From positions 744,001-808,000 of the forward strand of contig NZ_AP024086.1 of assembly GCF_019703855.1 (NCBI RefSeq): 64,000 nucleotides of DNA, in the 5' to 3' direction. The translations under genes were made by a program, and so were the position numbers. The notes below the pieces were generated by a model. It was not told where the DNA came from. It was given only the letters and a program-made list of their open reading frames with translations, and did not search any database. How positions within the stretch are numbered: position 1 is the first letter of the stretch; each line of letters begins with the position of its first letter. The stretch comes from Desulfomarina profundi. GTDB taxonomy: Bacteria > Desulfobacterota > Desulfobulbia > Desulfobulbales > Desulfocapsaceae. Below, piece after piece: positions 1-8,767 of the stretch.

Positions 1-558
1 ACCACGAGGACCGGCCTGCTGACACCGCCCCTGCGTGATCGTTTCGGGGTGATTCTCCGACTGGAATTTTATTCTCCAGAGGAGCTTGTCAGTATCGTGA
101 TGCGATCGGCAACTATTCTCGGAGTGAAAATAGATCAATCCGGAGCCCTGGAGCTCGGCAGGCGTTCCCGGGGAACACCGAGGATTGCCAACCGGCTGCT
201 CAGGAGGGTTCGGGACTTCGCCCAGGTGGGCAGGCATAAGGTGGTCAATGCGGAAGTTGCAGGTGAAGCGCTTAACCTGCTTGGGGTTGATCAGTACGGT
301 CTGGATGATATGGATCGTCGCATCATGCTGACTGTAATTGATAAGTTCCAGGGCGGGCCCATTGGTCTGGATACCTTGGCAACCGTGGTCTGCGAAGAGA
401 AAAATACCCTGGAGGATGTCTACGAACCGTTTCTCATCCAGTCCGGATTTTTGAAACGGACACCACGTGGGCGGGTGGCCACGGCAACCGCCTATGAACA
501 CTTCGGTAGAACCTCACCGCAGATCAGGGGAAATCAAAAGTCACTTTTTGATGAATGA
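1..558 (+). CDS. ruvB: Holliday junction helicase RuvB, 3' part (5' end outside window)
   Basis: The reading frame is open from base 1 and ends at TGA 556-558. The first visible residues include [13 protein letters not shown], the RuvB stretch between the AAA+ core and the C-terminal lid, followed by [16 protein letters not shown] (sensor 2 region) and the winged-helix domain ending in [13 protein letters not shown]. RuvB is the hexameric ATPase that drives branch migration of Holliday junctions with RuvA. Roughly 185 of about 340 residues are present; the Walker motifs lie upstream of the window. The GTG at 49 is an internal codon, not the start. The stop codon coincides with the first base of a palindromic repeat. 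Confidence 0.96.
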   Translation, partial: TTRTGLLTPPLRDRFGVILRLEFYSPEELVSIVMRSATILGVKIDQSGALELGRRSRGTPRIANRLLRRVRDFAQVGRHKVVNAEVAGEALNLLGVDQYGLDDMDRRIMLTVIDKFQGGPIGLDTLATVVCEEKNTLEDVYEPFLIQSGFLKRTPRGRVATATAYEHFGRTSPQIRGNQKSLFDE

Positions 559-719
559 TGATCTCGTAAAAAGTCGTTCAACGTTCTCAGATGGACTCTG
601 GAAAAACTTCGATATACAAGGCGTGGCGGTGTCGTGTAAGCGCAGGCGTACATATGGTACGTCGAGCATTGCACGATCACCCCACAACGCAGTAGATCGG
701 AGTTTTTACGAGTCCATCA
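556..719. repeat. Palindromic repeat element between ruvB and panB (about 164 bp)
   Basis: The two ends are imperfect inverted copies: the left end (556-576) carries TGATGATCTCGTAAAAAGTC and the right end (698-719), read on the minus strand, starts TGATGGACTCGTAAAAACTC. The inverted symmetry continues inward (around AAAAACTTCGAT and its partner near 693-706, then GTGTCGTG against CACGATCAC), so the whole stretch could fold into one long hairpin with its tip near 640-660. It begins on the ruvB stop codon and ends 23 bases before panB. No coding capacity is evident. It resembles the small non-autonomous elements common in sulfate reducers; the family is not assigned. Confidence 0.7.
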
Positions 720-742
720 TGAATAAGGAAAGGGAGAGTACT

Positions 743-1573
743 ATGGGAAGGTCGGTGACTGAAATTCGGGCGATGAAAGCTGAAAAGAAAAAAATAACCG
801 TGCTGACCGCCTATGATGCGGCAATGGCCCGTCTTTTGAGCGATTGCGGAGTGGATGCCCTGCTTGTCGGGGATTCTCTCGGTATGGTTGTTCTGGGATA
901 TGACTCCACTGTTCCGGTGACCATGGATGAGATGATTCATCACGCCAAAGCGGTTCGTCGCGGTGCGCCTGACACCTTTATTATCGGTGACATGCCTTAC
1001 GGTTCCTATCAGACGGGGGTGAGGGATGCCGTTTTGAACGGTATACGATTTATCAAGGATGCCGGTTGTGATGCGGTCAAGCTTGAAGGCGGTGTTTCCG
1101 TATGTCCTGTAGTCAAAGGGCTTGTTGAAGCCGGAGTGTCTGTCATGGGACATATCGGGCTTACACCTCAGAGTGCCGGTCAACTGGGTGGCTACAAGGT
1201 CCAGGGGCGTGGGCTTGATGACGCCAGGAGAATGCTATACGAAGCAAGAGCACTGGAGGAAGCCGGAGTCTTTTCCATGGTGATTGAATGTGTACCGGAC
1301 AGCCTGGTCAAGGTGATCACCGAATCGGTTTCTGTTCCGACCATCGGTATCGGGGCGGGAATTCACTGTGACGGCCAGGTTCTGGTGACCCATGATCTGG
1401 TGGGGATGTTTGAGAAGTTTACCCCGAAATTCGTCAAAAAATATGCCAATCTTTCTCCGCTGATCAAGGAGGCTGTGACAGCGTTTCATGATGAAGTGAG
1501 GGCTGAAAAGTATCCCGAGGAAGAGCACAGTTTTACCAGTAAGGTGGATTATCGTCAGTTACTCGATGAGTAA
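743..1573 (+). CDS. panB: 3-methyl-2-oxobutanoate hydroxymethyltransferase
   Basis: PanB transfers a hydroxymethyl group from 5,10-methylene-tetrahydrofolate to 2-oxoisovalerate, giving ketopantoate, the first committed step to pantothenate and coenzyme A. The 276-residue length fits the family. Visible motifs: ITVLTAYDAAMARL near the N-terminus, the metal-binding VGDSLGMV and GDMPYGSY, DAVKLEGG, GHIGLTPQS, and PTIGIGAG with DGQVLV near the C-terminus. The ATG at 743 is chosen because AAGGAAAGGGAG lies just upstream and homologues begin near this point; upstream in-frame ATGs fall within the palindromic repeat or ruvB. The gene stands alone, followed by a strong hairpin terminator. Confidence 0.96.
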   Translation: MGRSVTEIRAMKAEKKKITVLTAYDAAMARLLSDCGVDALLVGDSLGMVVLGYDSTVPVTMDEMIHHAKAVRRGAPDTFIIGDMPYGSYQTGVRDAVLNGIRFIKDAGCDAVKLEGGVSVCPVVKGLVEAGVSVMGHIGLTPQSAGQLGGYKVQGRGLDDARRMLYEARALEEAGVFSMVIECVPDSLVKVITESVSVPTIGIGAGIHCDGQVLVTHDLVGMFEKFTPKFVKKYANLSPLIKEAVTAFHDEVRAEKYPEEEHSFTSKVDYRQLLDE

Positions 1574-1577
1574 CCGT

Positions 1578-1640
1578 GGTGGTGTAAAGTGGGGTATTAT
1601 TCTTGCCCCACTTTACACCACCCTGTTTTTTTCTGTTTTT
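1578..1640 (+). terminator. Rho-independent terminator of panB whose stem carries MraZ-box sequence
   Basis: A perfect 17-bp stem (1578-1594 with 1606-1622, loop of 11) is followed by a T-rich run from 1625. The stem sequence GGTGGTGTAAAGTGGGG is the same core as the first two MraZ boxes in front of mraZ at 1888-1902. Termination is inferred from the hairpin plus T-tract; binding by MraZ is a possibility only. Confidence 0.85.
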
Positions 1641-1846
1641 CTCCTCTGTTATACCTTTCCTTAAAATCCTTCAATAACAGCGTCTTAGAGGTAGATGCAG
1701 GGAAACTGTTTGTTGGGCAGTTGTGACGGTTTTTTTGCTGCTTTCTACCATATATTGTGTATCTGTCCAGGTGCATATCCTTTATATTGTGTTTTCCCTC
1801 TTCGTGTTATTGCTCTTATCCTCCTGAAGTTCCACAAGTTTTTTTC

Positions 1847-1875
1847 TTGACACATTCATGTGCCCTGTTATAAAA
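1847..1875 (+). promoter_or_regulatory. Sigma-70-like promoter of the division cluster
   Basis: TTGACA at 1847-1852 is followed after 16-17 bases by TATAAA/ATAAAA at 1869-1875. The predicted start of transcription (about 1882) lies immediately before the MraZ boxes, the arrangement seen at mraZ promoters elsewhere. No other convincing promoter was seen in the 373-base gap between panB and mraZ. Confidence 0.7.
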
Positions 1876-1885
1876 GATAAGGTAG

Positions 1886-1933
1886 TGGTGGTGTAAAGTG
1901 GGTTGTAGTCCCTATTTGTGGTGTTGAGTGGCA
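1886..1933 (+). promoter_or_regulatory. MraZ-box array, TGG repeats with 10-nt period
   Basis: TGG triplets occur at 1889, 1899, 1919 and 1929 (TGGTG, TGGGT, TGGTG, TGGCA), exactly 10 nt apart, with the 1909 position occupied by TCC. Known E. coli MraZ sites are TGGG-type repeats spaced by 5 nt, giving the same 10-nt period. The last box abuts the AAGGAG ribosome-binding site (1933-1938) of mraZ, so binding could block both transcription and translation. This is a candidate autoregulatory operator. Confidence 0.7.
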
Positions 1934-1946
1934 AGGAGAAACTTCG

Positions 1947-2402
1947 GTGATCAGGAATCGTTTTCGTGGCAGTTCGGATCATGTTCTGGACAACAAGGGA
2001 AGGTTGAACTTTCCTGCCCGGTTTCGTGATGTGTTGCGGAATCGTGAGTCCGAAATACTGATTCTTGCTCCCTGGAAGAGATATCTCCGTGTTTATCCAA
2101 TCGCCGACTGGGAAGCCCTTGAGGAAAAGATATGGAATGAGGGACCAACCGGAGATCTCAACGAAACGTTTGTCCGTTACCTGATGAGGAATCTGGAGGA
2201 GTGCACTCTGGACAAACAGGGGCGGATTCGTATTCCCCAGAATCTGAAGCAGGCTGTTGGTCTTGACAAGGAAGTGACCCTGTCCGGAATGAGAAACTGG
2301 GTGGAGATATGGGACCGGGATGCACTCCTGGTCGACAACGCCCAGGCTGAGGAAAATTTCGAAAAATACGAAAATCAGGTTCGAAAACTCGGTTCGTATT
2401 GA
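1947..2402 (+). CDS. mraZ: Transcriptional regulator MraZ
   Basis: MraZ is a ring-forming DNA-binding repressor of the division and wall cluster, built from two SpoVT/AbrB-like beta barrels. Each half carries the expected DxxGR-type turn: LDNKGRLNFPARFRD (residues about 13-27) and LDKQGRIRIPQNL (about 91-103). The 151-residue length is normal. The start is GTG at 1947, seven or eight bases after AAGGAG; the upstream array of TGG repeats is the likely target of the protein itself. The stop codon overlaps the rsmH start (TGATG), indicating translational coupling. Confidence 0.96.
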   Translation: MIRNRFRGSSDHVLDNKGRLNFPARFRDVLRNRESEILILAPWKRYLRVYPIADWEALEEKIWNEGPTGDLNETFVRYLMRNLEECTLDKQGRIRIPQNLKQAVGLDKEVTLSGMRNWVEIWDRDALLVDNAQAEENFEKYENQVRKLGSY

Positions 2403-3301
2403 TGACTGCAGATACCAGGGAAAAGGCAATCCATACCTCGGTTCTTCTGGCGGAAACCATGGAGTATCTCCAGCCTGTTTCGGGCGGCGTTTACATGGAC
2501 GGCACTCTGGGCCTGGGCGGTCACAGTGAAGCGATTCTTGAAAAATCGGCTCCCGATGGGAGGGTCATAGGTTTTGAATGGGATGAAAGTGCCATTGAAA
2601 AAGCCGAAAGAAGGTTGGCGATCTATGGTGACAGGCTGCAGATAGTGAGAAGGAATTTTGCAGAGATCGGGGAAGGACTGGAAGAAGCTGGTGTTGAAGC
2701 GGTTGATGGCCTGTTGATTGATGTGGGGCTGTCTTCGCTGCAGCTTGATATGGGAAATCGGGGGTTCAGTTTCCAGCGCGATGAAGTGCTCGATATGAGA
2801 ATGGACAACAGGAGGAGTGTAACAGCCGAATCTATTCTTGCAGACTGCACCCGGGAAGAGCTGGCCGATATTTTTTTTTATTACGGCGAAGAGCGGCAGG
2901 CAAGACCCATCGCCGCAGCCATAATGGAAAACAGAAAACAGGAACCGATCAGGACAACAAAGCAGCTTGTGTCAATTATTTCAAAGGCTGTTCCCAGGCG
3001 GTTTCATCCCGGCAGGATTCATGTGGCCACCAAAGTTTTCCAGGCCCTTCGGATAGCGGTGAATACTGAACTGGAAAACCTGGCCCAAATCCTTGACGAC
3101 GGGGTTGACTGGTTAAAACCGGAAGCCAGGTTTTGTGTGATCTCTTTTCATTCTCTGGAGGATCGAATTGTAAAAAGAAAATTCAGGGAAAATCCGGAAT
3201 TGGAGGTTGTCACGTCAAAAGCAGTTTTGCCATCCCGTGATGAAATCCTTGGAAACAGCAGGTCGCGCAGTGCGCGCCTGAGGGTGGCGAAGAAAAAATA
3301 G
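2402..3301 (+). CDS. rsmH: 16S rRNA (cytosine(1402)-N(4))-methyltransferase
   Basis: RsmH (MraW) methylates N4 of C1402 in the ribosomal P site using S-adenosylmethionine. The protein of 299 residues shows HTSVLLAETMEYL at the N-terminus, the SAM-binding DGTLGLGGHSEAIL, DGLLIDVGLSSLQLD, the RGFSFQRDEVLDMRMD segment, and RFCVISFHSLEDRIVK with a basic C-terminal tail. The ATG at 2402 overlaps the mraZ stop by one base. A TTG three bases upstream is the only alternative. Confidence 0.97.
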   Translation: MTADTREKAIHTSVLLAETMEYLQPVSGGVYMDGTLGLGGHSEAILEKSAPDGRVIGFEWDESAIEKAERRLAIYGDRLQIVRRNFAEIGEGLEEAGVEAVDGLLIDVGLSSLQLDMGNRGFSFQRDEVLDMRMDNRRSVTAESILADCTREELADIFFYYGEERQARPIAAAIMENRKQEPIRTTKQLVSIISKAVPRRFHPGRIHVATKVFQALRIAVNTELENLAQILDDGVDWLKPEARFCVISFHSLEDRIVKRKFRENPELEVVTSKAVLPSRDEILGNSRSRSARLRVAKKK

Positions 3302-3325
3302 CAGCAGGAAGCCGGGAGGAAGAAC

Positions 3326-3718
3326 ATGAATATTCAAAATCCAGTACAGCCATATATACGTCCCCGTGTACAGAGTGGTGCAGGACAATACTCCGGATCC
3401 CGTAAAAAGGGGGGCGTTGTCGATTCAGTAGTATGGAAACCGGTGGTGAAGATCCTGCTGTTCTTTCTGGTCCCTGTTGTTGCTGTAAATATTTTCCTTG
3501 GAGCCTCAATCAGAGATACTGACAGGTCAATTTCAGTTGCAGAGAATAAAAAGTATGAATTGAGACTTGAAAATTTCAGACTGAAGGAAGACCGGGATTT
3601 CCTGAGAAGCACAGAGCAGATTGAGCGTATGGCCGGGGAAAAGCTTTCCCTGTATAAACCGAAAGGGCAGGTAGTTAAGTACAACACCAGGAAGGGGACA
3701 TTTTCCGCTGTATTTTAA
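3326..3718 (+). CDS. ftsL: Cell division protein FtsL-like
   Basis: A bitopic inner-membrane protein of 130 residues. A cytoplasmic N-terminus of about 36 residues precedes one membrane helix (VVKILLFFLVPVVAVNIFL), followed by a periplasmic coiled-coil-like stretch rich in E, K and L (residues about 62-105). Sequence similarity to any FtsL is weak, as is usual; the call rests on topology, size and position between rsmH and ftsI. FtsL forms a complex with FtsB and FtsQ that activates septal wall synthesis. A GGGAGGA ribosome-binding site precedes the ATG at 3326. Confidence 0.8.
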   Translation: MNIQNPVQPYIRPRVQSGAGQYSGSRKKGGVVDSVVWKPVVKILLFFLVPVVAVNIFLGASIRDTDRSISVAENKKYELRLENFRLKEDRDFLRSTEQIERMAGEKLSLYKPKGQVVKYNTRKGTFSAVF

Positions 3719-3819
3719 CCCGACATACGGGATTCATCCTGTTTTTCCGCCGCTTTTAAAAGTTTCTCCAGGGGGGGAGCGGGCGGAAACTGTTTCATCA
3801 GGACGATGAGAGAGAGAAT

Positions 3820-5696
3820 ATGGTCAGACAGTCCCGCCTGCGAGTGCAGAAAAAGAGAAAAAAGAGATGGATTCTTCTTGGTTTTCTTCTCGTGGCAGGG
3901 ATTGGAGCGGTTTTCTGGAAATATATTCCGGACAGTGGTCTGGTCGAGTCGGCAAAACAACTGTTTTCTACAGTAAAATCTACATTTCCACCCACGGAAA
4001 TCCCACGCGGTACGGTTTTTGGCAGGAACCTGAAGCAGGTTGCTGTTACCCTGGAGAGAGTCTCAGTGTATGCGCGAATTAAAGAAATAAAATCAATTCC
4101 GGAAACAGTGAAGGAGCTGGGGGCAGTTTTTCACGTTCAGCCGGATGTTCTGAAGGCGAAGCTGGAGAGTGGTGCCTTAAGAGTATGGATTTCTGAGGAT
4201 ATCAGCCAGGAGCAGGAAGTTGCTCTGAAAACCAGACATCTCCCTGGAGTCTATCTTCAGCGGGAGCAGAAACGATTTTACCCGGCTGGTGAACAGGCCG
4301 GTCATCTTCTTGGTTACGTGGAGAATAATATCGGTCTTGCAGGCGTCGAATTTTTTTACGACAGGCTGCTTGCCGGTGATACTGTGGAAGGCGGGGAAAC
4401 GGCATGGGACGTCCTCTTGATCTGGTTCTCACGGTTGACTTTAAAATTCAGCAAATCCTTGAGACCCTGGTTTCCCGGATAGCCGGGCGAAGGCCCGGAT
4501 GCAGGGTTGGTGCCTGGCTGATGGAGCGAGAAACCGGTGAACTGGTGGGTGGTGCACAGTACCCGGGATTTGACCCGAATCGGTTTATCCGGTATTCCCA
4601 GGATATTCTGGAAAACCAGATGCTTGTGCCCATGGTTATACCCCGTCGGTTTCGGATTCTTCTACGGGATGCTGCCAATCTTCTCGGATCACGGGAGATG
4701 GGAAATACTCTTCCATGGTCTGTTTCCTCAATCGGAATGAACCTGGGATTTCAATTACGGCTCTGGAACTGGCTGGGGTTGACGGACGAGTGGTATACCG
4801 ATTTTTCCCTGTATAAAGAGGGGGAAAAAACTCAAGCCGTTACTATGAAATTGTTCAGGCAGGTCGCGGAGCAGCAATATGGCTTGGTCCCGGAATCAAC
4901 AACTCCTCTGAAACTGTTCACCGGATTGACGGAGCTGTTCAGCAATGGCACAGCCATACGACCCCATGCCGTTGGCGCGGTGGTGGATACTGTTTCCGGA
5001 GAAAAATTTCCCCTGCCGGTTTATCGTGGAGAATTTGATTCCGTTTCGGAAACAATAAACAGCAGCTCAAAGGAGATGGAGCGGCTGTTGAAAAGCATGG
5101 CAACTCCCGGATCTTCCGGCACGCTCTATTTCAGTGACAGGGATCTTCTGGTTAATTCCGGTCCGGATGGAGGGTTTCAGGACGAGGAACTGCTTTTTGC
5201 TCTGATACCGGCGGATACTGTGCCCCTGGCGATGCTGGTGACTGTCAGTTCACCTGTCCTGTTGCCTGAAAAGAAAGAGAAGAAATCCCCTTTGCTGGTG
5301 GAGTTGGTTGATCGTGTCGTTGATCGCATTTCCGTCCTGCAGCAGGTGGCAAAAAATGTGGCCGATGTGGTGGAGCCAGAACTGACAGGTGAGGGGAATT
5401 ATCCATTTGGTAAAGAGAACTCCGGGTTTTTGGGCAGAAGAAATAAAAAACGCACGGATCAGCAGGTGAAACCGGGTGTAATGCCGAACCTGGAAGGTTT
5501 GAGTCTCAGGCGAAGTTTCCAGTTGCTGCAGCATAAAAAATTGAAAATACACTTCAGGGGAACGGGCAGGGTTGTTTCCCAGAAACCTGTTGCCGGAACA
5601 TCACTGAAAGGGGTTTCGGAGTGTGTCCTTGTTCTGGCGGCAAGGCCGAATCATTCAAATAACAACGAAACACCGGGGCGCGATGAACACAGGTAA
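3820..5696 (+). CDS. ftsI: FtsI/PBP-like division protein without transpeptidase motifs; apparent frameshift at 4393-4396
   Basis: By position this is the septal class B penicillin-binding protein. Reading needs a frame change: adding one G to GGGG at 4393-4396 joins the two halves (EGGGNGMGRPLDLVLTVD) into 625 residues. Domains: a basic N-terminus, a membrane helix at about 18-36, a PBP dimerisation-type domain with GHLLGYVEN and GLAGVEFFYDRLL, a transpeptidase-like domain from about 200, and a C-terminal PASTA domain (MPNLEGLSLRRSFQLL to VLVL). The fold markers are kept (GAWLMERETGELVGGAQYP; TPLKLFTGLTELFSNGTAIR), but the place of the SxxK motif reads PRRFR (about 275-279), no SxN is visible, and the KTG position reads NSG (about 446). 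It should therefore be a non-catalytic scaffold unless the domain is misaligned. The two-gene alternative (second start ATG 4404) would leave the second part without an export signal. Confidence 0.75.
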
Positions 5697-8600
5697 CACT
5701 CCTTCACCTCAGCTGCCGCTGCAGTCACTGCTGAAAGGTATTCAATACCGGGTCGGCACTGATAAGGATGCGAGAATAATTGAGAGAACGGTCATCAGCG
5801 GGGTTACTTCCGATTCCAGAAAGGCTGCTCCCGGAATGTTGTTTGTTGCCTTGGATGGATCCCGTTTTGATGGCCACGACTTTATCGTCGCGGCAATAGA
5901 AAACGGCTGTATTGCTGTTCTCTGTGAAAAAGGTCGGGCGGGGACTTACCGGCAGATTGGCCGGGGATTCTGATGGAAGTTGAGGACAGCAGCAGGGCAT
6001 ATGGTCTTGTGGCTGCCAATTATTTTGGGAATCCCGCAGATCAGTTGACACTAATCGGAGTGACGGGGACCAACGGTAAAACAACGGTGGCCTACCTTCT
6101 GGAAAGCGTTCTTCTTGAGGCCGGTTACAAGGTGGGGGTGATCGGAACAGTCAACAACAGGTACAGTGGTGATAATGGAAAATCGGTGATTCTGGAGACA
6201 CGATTTACAACACCGGAAGCCATGGTGCTGCAGAAGGTATTGCGGGAAATGGCGGACAACGGTGTCAGTTTCGTGATCATGGAAGTTTCTTCCCATGCCC
6301 TGAGTCAGAAAAGAATAAGCAATATTCGCTTCAGGACTGCGGCATTTACTAATCTCTCCAGGGATCATCTCGATTATCACAAAGATATGAAAGAGTATTT
6401 TGAAGCGAAACTCAGTCTTTTCCGGGAACATCTGGAAGATGAGGGGATCGCGGTACTTCCGGGGAAATCCTGGGTTGAGAGGGAAGCCGACCTTTATGGA
6501 GAGCTGGTGCGCACCTGCGAAGACAATTGTGGAAAGAATGTGTATTGGGGGGACGGTGAAAAGGACGATGTTCGATTGATCGGTTTTAGAACTAGGCTGG
6601 AGGAAACATTGATGGATCTGATACTTGCCGGTAACCCCGTAAAGTTAAAATCAAAACTTGTGGGTGGTTTCAATATGGATAACGTTCTCACCACCTGCGG
6701 ACTCTGTCATGCCCTCGAGATTGACCCGGACAGTGTCCGCAGGGGGCTGATGAAATCCACAGGTGCTCCCGGAAGGCTGGAGCGGGTCATGGACCGTGCT
6801 GAAGACCCTCTGGATGGGCCTGTTGTCCTGGTGGATTATGCCCATACACCCGATGCGCTGGAACATGTACTGGAAACAGTGGCTGCTTTGCCCCATGGAG
6901 AACTTTTCTGTGTTTTTGGTTGCGGTGGAGATCGCGACAATGGCAAGCGCCCCCTGATGGGTGAGATTGCCTGTCGTTTCAGTGATGTTGTCCTGATTAC
7001 CGACGACAATCCGAGAACGGAAGACCCGGAACTGATTGTGAAGCAGATTCTTGAAGGGACGGAGGAAAGCGGTCTTGAGCCCAGGGAACAGGCGTGGTTG
7101 GGAGAAAGACAGCGTGGAGATCGCGGAATTGTTGTGGAAAGGGACAGGAGGAAGGCGATCCGTCTGGCGATAACCTCGGCAGGACCCGAGGATGTAGTGC
7201 TCATTGCAGGGAAAGGGCATGAAACCTATCAGCTCAGTCTCAGGGGGAGGCAGTTCTTTGATGACAGGCTGGAGGCGGAAAATATCCTTTCTTCGTGGAC
7301 ACCATTGAGAGTAGCCAGGGGTGCCAGGGGAAAACTACGGTCTGCCGGTGTAAGGCCGGGTCTGCTGGGGCCGGTCTCAACAGATTCGAGGCAAATGCCG
7401 GAAAACGGTATCTTTGTGGCCCTGAAAGGTGAACATTTTGATGGCCACCGGTTTGTTGACCAGGTCCTTGAAAAAAAATGCGGTTGCCTTGTCCTGGAAA
7501 AAGGGGCTCCTGTGCCGGAACCCACGGTTGTTCCCGTTATACGGGTTGAGGACACAGCAAGGGCCCTGGGCGATCTGGCGGCTTATCGAAGAAGACAGGT
7601 GAGCAGGCTGTGCGAGCAGACGGTTATCGGAATTACCGGCAGTTGCGGGAAGACCACGGTCAAGGAGATGGTCAGTGCTATTCTCAAGAGGAAATGGCCG
7701 GCTGGACCGAACCATACGGAAAACAGTGTACTGAAAACAAAAGGAAATTTTAATAATCTGATAGGATTGCCGCTGTCGCTCCTGCCCCTTGACCTGAACC
7801 ACCGGGCTGCAGTCCTGGAAATGGGGATGAACCAGCCGGGAGAACTGCGGCGATTGGTGGAAATAGCCGATCCGGATATAAGCTGTATTATCAATGTCCA
7901 CGGTGCTCACCTGGAAAAACTGGGAAGCCTGGAAGGTGTTGCCAGGGCGAAGGAGGAACTTTTTGCGGGAACCCGCAGTGACGGTATCCTGGTTGTCAAT
8001 CTTGATGATCCCCTGGTAAGAAAATTATCGGCGAAGTATGGGCAGCGGAAGATAGGTTTCAGCGTATCCGGTCAGGTTGCAGGCGCGCAGCCGGATTTGT
8101 GGACTTCTGATATCAATCTTGAAGACAAGGGTGTTATCACCTTTACCCTGCACTGTGGGACTGAGCAGGAGGATATCCATCTCTACACCTTGGGAGAACA
8201 TAATGTCGGCAACAGCTTGGCGGCTGCGGCAATTGCGAAAGCGGCGGGGGCGGGACTGTCTGAAATAGCAGCCGGTCTTGCAGATTTCAGGGCTCCGGAC
8301 AGACGCATGGAGATACTGAAAACCGCAGGCGGCTACGGGCTGCTCAATGACACCTATAATGCAAATCCGGCTTCCATGGCGACAGGATTGAAAACTCTCA
8401 GGCAGGCGGCGGGAAGATGTGCAGTGGCGGTTCTTGGAGATATGCTTGAACTCGGAGAGAGTGCTGCAGAAGCCCATTTTGAGCTGGGAAGACTTGTCGC
8501 GGAGCTGGATATTGACCATGTTGCGGTCCTCGGGGAATTCAGGGATGAAGTGCGAAAGGGAGCTTTATCCGGTGGAATGGCGGAAGATGCTATAAAAGTT

Positions 8601-8737
8601 TTTGTAGAAAAAAAAGAAGCTGTGGCCTGGGTTGAGAAATTGACCGATGAAAAAAAACTGGGACCGGGGACCTGCTGCTGGTGAAGGCTTCCCGTGGTCT
8701 GCGATTTGAAACTATTGTTGAGAAGCTGGCTGTTTAA
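5683..8737 (+). CDS. murE-murF: Fused MurE-MurF ligase; two apparent single-G frameshifts
   Basis: One polypeptide of about 1018 residues joins the two consecutive Mur ligases. The MurE half (about 1-535) adds meso-diaminopimelate to UDP-MurNAc-L-Ala-D-Glu: ATP loop GVTGTNGKTTVAYLL, KRISNIRF region, and DNPR, the signature for meso-DAP. Its end (GKGHETYQ, FFDDRLEAE) runs without a stop into the MurF half: VSTDSRQMPENGIFVAL, ATP loop GITGSCGKTTVKEM, LLNDTYNANPASM, and finally GDLLLVKASRGLRFE. MurF adds D-Ala-D-Ala. Frame is lost at GGGG 5940-5943 (repair gives RAGDLPADWPGILMEVED) and at GGGG 8666-8669 (repair restores the MurF C-terminus). The start ATG 5683 overlaps the end of ftsI by 14 bases. 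Confidence 0.92.
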
Positions 8738-8767
8738 CTGATTACGAGGTTCTTGAGAGTATAAACG

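Noticed and set aside
467-742. N-terminal extension of PanB from 467
   Set aside because: The extension translates the end of ruvB in another frame and then the palindromic repeat; a good ribosome-binding site precedes ATG 743.
4380-4420. Programmed -1 ribosomal frameshift in ftsI
   Set aside because: No canonical X-XXY-YYZ slippery heptamer lies in frame at the junction, and eight other genes show the same single-G defect, so a sequence error explains it better.
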